A stretch of 64,000 nt of DNA, taken from NCBI GenBank assembly GCA_020636025.1, contig JACJYQ010000003.1, positions 62,001 through 126,000 on the forward strand, read 5' to 3'. A model generated the notes under the pieces. That model saw only the letters and a program-made list of their open reading frames with translations, ran no database searches and was not told the DNA's origin. The translations under genes and the position numbers were made by a program. This stretch comes from Lewinellaceae bacterium (GTDB lineage: Bacteria; Bacteroidota; Bacteroidia; Chitinophagales; Saprospiraceae). Positions 59,686 to 64,000 of this stretch are shown piece by piece (positions within the stretch are counted from its first letter, which is position 1; the number at the start of each line of letters is the position of its first letter).

Positions 59686-61058
59686 TATCGATCCAGGTTT
59701 TCGATGTATCTTTTCAGACTGTCTACTATATCGGTTGCGTATTTATCTTCTTTCCCGGAGCCAATAATGGCTTGTCGGGTGGATGGTCTTAGCGTTGGCA
59801 GCTGGCCAATCGGACCATCAATGCTTACATTTTTTAACAAGACAGGCATGACCAAAGAGCCTTTGCGCGGGTTGTTGCGTTTGGCAATTTCTTCCAGCAT
59901 CGCTACTGCTGGGTTTTGCTGTGCATCGTAGAAATCTGCACTCAACAAAGGCAACACAACCTGACATTCTTCAATGGTTGTTCGCAGCCATTCCTGTACA
60001 TCGCCCTGCCCGGTAGCATCTGCCAAGGTTATGAATTTTGCCGGTAGCGAGCGCAGATGTTTGATTAACAAATCGTAACCATCCTTGTCGGCTGCTTCGT
60101 TATACAGGATGAGCACCTGGGCTCTGGGAGCCTCTGGTGTGTTACCAAGCGCCTGATCATCAGGCTTGTTGTAATACTCAATGAGTTTTTCAACAAAGGT
60201 TTCCATATCCACCCCCGGGAACTGCATGCCGAATTCTCCCTGAAAGAATACCTTGGTGTCAGAATCTGTGACCACCTCAGTTTTAGTAGGATAAGCATAA
60301 GGCTGAATGTTCTCCCGCACATTTTTATACAGCGTATCCAGCAAAAGTCTTAGAGCCCATTCGTCAAAATCAAATCCGAGAAAAAGATGGTGTCTGAAGT
60401 CCTTGAAAGCATTGGTAAGCGTATCCGGAAGTCGTTCGTTTTGCTGTTCGCTAACAATCTTTTTGATATACCGGAGCTGATGCTTGTAGGTTAATACCAG
60501 AGACTCAGGGTGTTTGTAGCTTCCCAGCAAATTGTAAATCACCACCCGCTGATCTTTTTCAAAATCGAAACTAAAGCCGGAACCCGGTTTGTAGAAATTG
60601 TAAAAGCCCTCGAAATAGGGTTGCGCAATCTGATCGAAAAGCCTGCTCACAAAGTTGTCAGGGGCCGCATTGATCACAATTCGAAACCTGAGATCGGTTA
60701 ATTGTTCGAGCAAGGGGTGCAGTTCGCACTTGTCGGAAATTTCATCATAAAAGGCCGCTACATCTTCTTGCAGTACATTATCTGTGGATAAATTTCGTAC
60801 CCGAAGCAAACTTGTTACATAAGAAATGGAAACTTCTTCGTCGGGGCCAAGACTCAGCTTGTATTTCTTGGCAAGATGCCGGGCGCAAAGGGTAGAAACC
60901 GGTACGTATTTGTTGTCGGGGTCTTTTGCCATTACTGCTCCCCAGCCAAGGAATAACACACAGGAACCATCCTTTACCTTGCGCGCAATCATTTGGTAAA
61001 GGTCTTCGAGATTGCTGGTCGATAAAGCAGCAGCGGGTTGGGAAGATGTTTCAGGCAT
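59685..61058 (-). CDS. SIR2-like and TIR-like domain fusion effector
   Basis: A 457-residue protein. Residues about 20-250 resemble SIR2-like NAD-binding domains: CVLFLGWGAVMAK where the family has a GAG-type motif, IVINAAPDNFVSRLF, YNLLGSYKHPESLVLT, and HHLFLGFDFDEWALRLL. The usual His of the YNxHG site is a Leu here (about residue 178) and GAG reads GWG, so catalysis is doubtful. Residues about 312-455 resemble a TIR domain: AQVLILYNEAADKDGYDLL, CQVVLPLLSADFYDAQ, and a late PVLLKNVSIDG. Either half may process or sense NAD+. It is co-translated with the nSTAND NTPase downstream, a sensor/effector pair typical of conflict systems. Confidence 0.78.
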   Translation of the reverse strand: MPETSSQPAAALSTSNLEDLYQMIARKVKDGSCVLFLGWGAVMAKDPDNKYVPVSTLCARHLAKKYKLSLGPDEEVSISYVTSLLRVRNLSTDNVLQEDVAAFYDEISDKCELHPLLEQLTDLRFRIVINAAPDNFVSRLFDQIAQPYFEGFYNFYKPGSGFSFDFEKDQRVVIYNLLGSYKHPESLVLTYKHQLRYIKKIVSEQQNERLPDTLTNAFKDFRHHLFLGFDFDEWALRLLLDTLYKNVRENIQPYAYPTKTEVVTDSDTKVFFQGEFGMQFPGVDMETFVEKLIEYYNKPDDQALGNTPEAPRAQVLILYNEAADKDGYDLLIKHLRSLPAKFITLADATGQGDVQEWLRTTIEECQVVLPLLSADFYDAQQNPAVAMLEEIAKRNNPRKGSLVMPVLLKNVSIDGPIGQLPTLRPSTRQAIIGSGKEDKYATDIVDSLKRYIENLDR

Positions 61059-61254
61059 ACTGAAGTCAGCTCAGGCAAAGATAATCACGGAAATGACTGG
61101 ATTAAAGGATTTCAGGAATTGATTAAAAACCATTTAAGATAAACCTCATGGAGCTTTGTAGAATATAGATTGTATTGCGCTTGGTCAAAAAAGACACAAG
61201 CGCGGCGAATTTTGAACTCAATTGGCGTAGTAATCTTGATCTTATACAATAAAC

Positions 61255-61293
61255 AAAAAAAGAGCGGCCCCGAGTATTCGGAGCCGCTCTTAA
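61255..61293 (-). terminator. Rho-independent terminator after the T9SS type B gene
   Basis: On the minus strand AAGAGCGGCTCC pairs with GGGGCCGCTCTT around GAATACTC, followed by a T-run. It is 24 bases beyond the stop at 61317. Confidence 0.9.
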
Positions 61294-61316
61294 AATAACT
61301 TATGGGAAGGATGTGA

Positions 61317-64000
61317 TTATCTAACGATCGTCACATCACCTTTATACAGTTCTACAACGCCATCATTCCATTCCACTTCAACCACCCAAACAAACACGCC
61401 TGGGTTCATTTGCTTGCCACGGAAGGAGCCGTCCCATCCTAATACAGGACTGTTTGGCTGGAAGCCTTCCAGTACAAATACAGCATCTCCCCAGCGGTCG
61501 AATACCTGAAGTGACCTGATTTCCTTGACAGTTCCAGGTTTAGCATATACCGTGAAGATGTCGTTGGCACCGTCATCATTTGGAGAGAAGACGTTTGGTA
61601 CATAAATGTCTCTGCGACGATCTACCAATACTGTCACATTATCGCGATCTGTACAACCGTTAAGGGCTTGTACTTCAATGGAATAAGTCGTTGAAACATA
61701 CGGGGTAACCATTTGATCCAGACAGCTTGGGCATTCTGAGGAATCCATTGGAGGAGTCCAAACTACAGAAAGAATGCTGTCGAAAGGTATGCTGACAACG
61801 GCATGCAGGAATGTTGAATCACCCAATGAAATGTTGATGTTGTTACCAAGTTCTACATCAACCGGAATGGCTGCATTTACAACCAGTATGTCTGCCTGCT
61901 CACAGTCGTTGGCATCAGAGGCCACAAGGGTGTATGCACCTGATGGCAGCCCAAGGAATGAATTGGATGCCTGTACAGGACCGTTATTAATTGAGTATGA
62001 GTAAGGCGGAACACCACCGGTTGCCTCTACCACAATGGCTCCATTGTTGTCTCCAAAGCAATCCAGGTCGTTCACGATAAAGCCAAGTTCCATTGGATCA
62101 GGTTCCAGGAGCGCGACCGTTGATTCATTGGTACAAGTATTTGCATCCGTTACAGTAACAGTGTATACACCGGCAGTCAGATTGTTGATCTGCTGGGTTG
62201 TTACACCTGTAGACCAGGCATAGCTATAAGGTGGCTGACCACCGCTTGCATTGGCAATAGCGGTACCGTCCTGAGCGCCTGTACAGCTCACATCAAAGCC
62301 TCCGTAGTTTGAATTCGCCAGACTCGACAAGTCAGGAGGATGCAATTGAACCACAGTTGCTTGTGCCGTGGTGCTGAATCCATTAGGCGAAGTGATCACC
62401 ACTGTGTAGTTACCTTCAACCAGACCAGGAATATCCTGAGGCGTTGAAAGTGAATTTACAGTTCCGTTCATCACAACATTACCGTTTAGCAGCACTTCGT
62501 AATCAAATGGAGCTTCACCAACCGACATGTTCAGGGTAATCACACCTGTATTTTGCTCACATGGAATATTAGAGCCCTGAAGTTCTGCAACCACACCACA
62601 ACTATTCGCAGGGAGTAAGCTGGTTACCGTTACAATTGTACTGTCGCAGCCATATTGGTTGCTTAATACATTGGTTACTGTGCCCACTTCGTTTGGATCA
62701 CAAGTAGTAAGCGCGATATCAGTCATGCTACTTGGATTCAGGGTCACAGTTTCTGTAACGATACTGTCACAGCCAAACTGGTTGGTATATGGGTGTGTAA
62801 ATATGCCTGCCATAGCAGGGTCACAGGTAAAGGTCTCTATAGGTATTTGATGGCTTGGCAACAAACTTACCGTTGTAACAACTACGCTGTCGCAACCATC
62901 TGGTGTAGTAAAGTCCTGTGCAAAAACACCTGCTGATCCGGGATCACATGTTGTTTCATCCATGAATACAGAATCAATTGGTGCAAATGTTACGGTGAGT
63001 GTAATGGTGCTATCGCAGCCAAACTGGTTTGGCAATACATTGGTGAATACACCTACTTGCCCTGGGTTACAGGTTTGATCAAACAACTGGGTACTGCTGC
63101 TTGGCAACAAGCTAACCGTAGTAGTAATTACGCTATCGCAGCCACCCGATGTTACGATCGTATTGTAAAATACACCTGTATTGGCCGGGTTACAATCTGT
63201 TCCTGTCAGGAAGGTTGTGTCAAGCGGTGCAAAGGCAATGGTCGTTATAATGGTACTGTCGCAACCAAACTGGTTAGATAGTATATCCGTAAACACGCCT
63301 ACTTCTACAGGATTACAACTGCTGCCGGTCAGGTTCGTAGTGTTGCTCGGTAACAAACTAACATCTGTCACAATCACACTATCGCAGCCCGCTGCGGTTA
63401 TCAGCGTATTGCTGAAGATACCGGTCATGGCCGGGTCGCAGTTGGCATCAGTCAGGAAGGTTGTATCCAGCGGGATAAAGTTGACTGTATGAATTATCAA
63501 ACTGTCACAATTGAATTGATTCACGAGCAGGGTAGGGAACACGCCAATTTCAGACGGATTACAACTGGTGGCACTGGTATTGGTGGTGTCAGATTGCAAT
63601 AAAGAAACCGTTGTGATAATCAGGCTGTCGCAACCATTGGAGGTTTGCTGAAGATCATAGAACGTACCTGTGTCATTAGGATCGCAGCTGAAATCGGAAA
63701 TATAGGTGGTGTCTGACAATGAGAATGTTATCGTGGTAACCACTGTACTGTCACATCCGTAAATATTTTGCAGGTTTTGAACGAACACCCCAACATTGTT
63801 AATGTCGCAATCCCTGTCGGTAATAAAGGTGCTGTCTGATGGTAACAAGCTTATGGTGTGAATCACCACACTGTCACATCCGTTTGCCTGCTGGAGCGTC
63901 ATCACGGTAGTACCTACATCATTAGGATCGCAGCTGGTGGTGTTCAGTATGGTGGTATCAATTGGCAACACGGTGAGTGTTGTAATGATCACACTATCGC
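61317..64000 (-). CDS. Giant T9SS type B (gliding-associated C-terminal) repeat protein, 5'-truncated
   Basis: The gene runs off the right edge; the visible part exceeds 890 residues. It begins in repeats of about 42 residues with GCDS and C(D/N)P motifs, about ten complete copies. An Ig-like segment follows, then two SprB-like repeats (PPYSYAWSTGVTTQQINNLT, PPYSYSINNGP) and a C-terminal CHU_C/type B sorting domain (IYVPNVFSPNDDGANDIFTV to YKGDVTIVR). Type B proteins are exported by T9SS and often remain attached to the surface or are linked to gliding. Repeats alternate in sequence between two subtypes. The N-terminus and full length are unknown. Confidence 0.88.
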   Translation of the reverse strand, partial: DSVIITTLTVLPIDTTILNTTSCDPNDVGTTVMTLQQANGCDSVVIHTISLLPSDSTFITDRDCDINNVGVFVQNLQNIYGCDSTVVTTITFSLSDTTYISDFSCDPNDTGTFYDLQQTSNGCDSLIITTVSLLQSDTTNTSATSCNPSEIGVFPTLLVNQFNCDSLIIHTVNFIPLDTTFLTDANCDPAMTGIFSNTLITAAGCDSVIVTDVSLLPSNTTNLTGSSCNPVEVGVFTDILSNQFGCDSTIITTIAFAPLDTTFLTGTDCNPANTGVFYNTIVTSGGCDSVITTTVSLLPSSSTQLFDQTCNPGQVGVFTNVLPNQFGCDSTITLTVTFAPIDSVFMDETTCDPGSAGVFAQDFTTPDGCDSVVVTTVSLLPSHQIPIETFTCDPAMAGIFTHPYTNQFGCDSIVTETVTLNPSSMTDIALTTCDPNEVGTVTNVLSNQYGCDSTIVTVTSLLPANSCGVVAELQGSNIPCEQNTGVITLNMSVGEAPFDYEVLLNGNVVMNGTVNSLSTPQDIPGLVEGNYTVVITSPNGFSTTAQATVVQLHPPDLSSLANSNYGGFDVSCTGAQDGTAIANASGGQPPYSYAWSTGVTTQQINNLTAGVYTVTVTDANTCTNESTVALLEPDPMELGFIVNDLDCFGDNNGAIVVEATGGVPPYSYSINNGPVQASNSFLGLPSGAYTLVASDANDCEQADILVVNAAIPVDVELGNNINISLGDSTFLHAVVSIPFDSILSVVWTPPMDSSECPSCLDQMVTPYVSTTYSIEVQALNGCTDRDNVTVLVDRRRDIYVPNVFSPNDDGANDIFTVYAKPGTVKEIRSLQVFDRWGDAVFVLEGFQPNSPVLGWDGSFRGKQMNPGVFVWVVEVEWNDGVVELYKGDVTIVR

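Noticed and set aside
1..64000. tRNA or rRNA genes
   Set aside because: I found no cloverleaf with a T-loop GGTTCGA-type motif or rRNA stretch by eye. A dedicated scan would be needed to exclude unusual tRNAs.

Overview
The window comes from a Bacteroidota chromosome, most likely of the Saprospiria/Chitinophagia type. The signs are secreted proteins with type IX secretion (T9SS) sorting domains of both the 'PNPT' type A and the gliding-associated type B, a one-protein hybrid two-component system with a sensor propeller and an AraC output, promoters of the TTTG-N20-TAnnTTTG form, and the glycogen synthase-like/DUF4270/glmS gene order. Genus and species cannot be assigned from the sequence alone.

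Layout. 0-9.7 kb: minus-strand housekeeping genes (glmS, truncated by the window edge, a DUF4270 lipoprotein, a GT5 synthase-like protein, folA, purine nucleoside phosphorylase, a BASS transporter, ligA) and a fasciclin protein. 9.7-20 kb: a lipoprotein, a POT peptide transporter, a T9SS surface protein, a 13-bp tandem array, a YbjN-like gene coupled to a trypsin/zinc-ribbon/YbjN-like fusion, and a GSCFA protein. 20.2-27.7 kb: a strikingly A/T-rich island whose gene groups are separated by long imperfect inverted repeats resembling integron attC sites. It holds a small Cas2/SinR-like gene with a two-TM partner (the first split by an IS4-family element), a two-reverse-transcriptase DRT3-type antiphage system (drt3b split by an IS5-family element) with a candidate ACACAC-bearing ncRNA, and a HigBA toxin-antitoxin pair. 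27.7-32 kb: a DUF2235 lipase-like protein with membrane segments and an AAA_14/DUF4143 ATPase behind a 21-bp perfect hairpin. 32-40 kb: a hybrid two-component sensor followed by a large repeat-rich T9SS protein. 40-44.4 kb: a PLD-like protein, an antitoxin/PIN toxin pair and a GH13 lipoprotein. 44.7-57.2 kb: recG, a YceD-like gene, rpmF, ridA, trpS, a TM protein with an EAD11-like tail, an M48-like peptidase, a WD40 protein, a methionine gamma-lyase-like enzyme divergent from an Lrp regulator, DUF2461, an ICMT-like protein and a serA-like gene. 57.4-61.1 kb: a translationally coupled SIR2-like/TIR-like and nSTAND NTPase pair, a candidate conflict system. 61.3 kb to the end: a T9SS type B giant with alternating cysteine-bearing repeats, truncated by the edge.

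The most interesting part is the 20-27.7 kb island. If the attC-like sites are real, it is a cassette array without a visible integrase that carries defence genes. Precise in-silico removal of each IS plus one target duplication restores both broken genes in frame: 100 aa for the small gene and 653 aa for drt3b. Both insertions therefore look recent.

The intergenic DNA is unusually rich in small palindromic repeats of several families. Many of them touch or abut stop codons.
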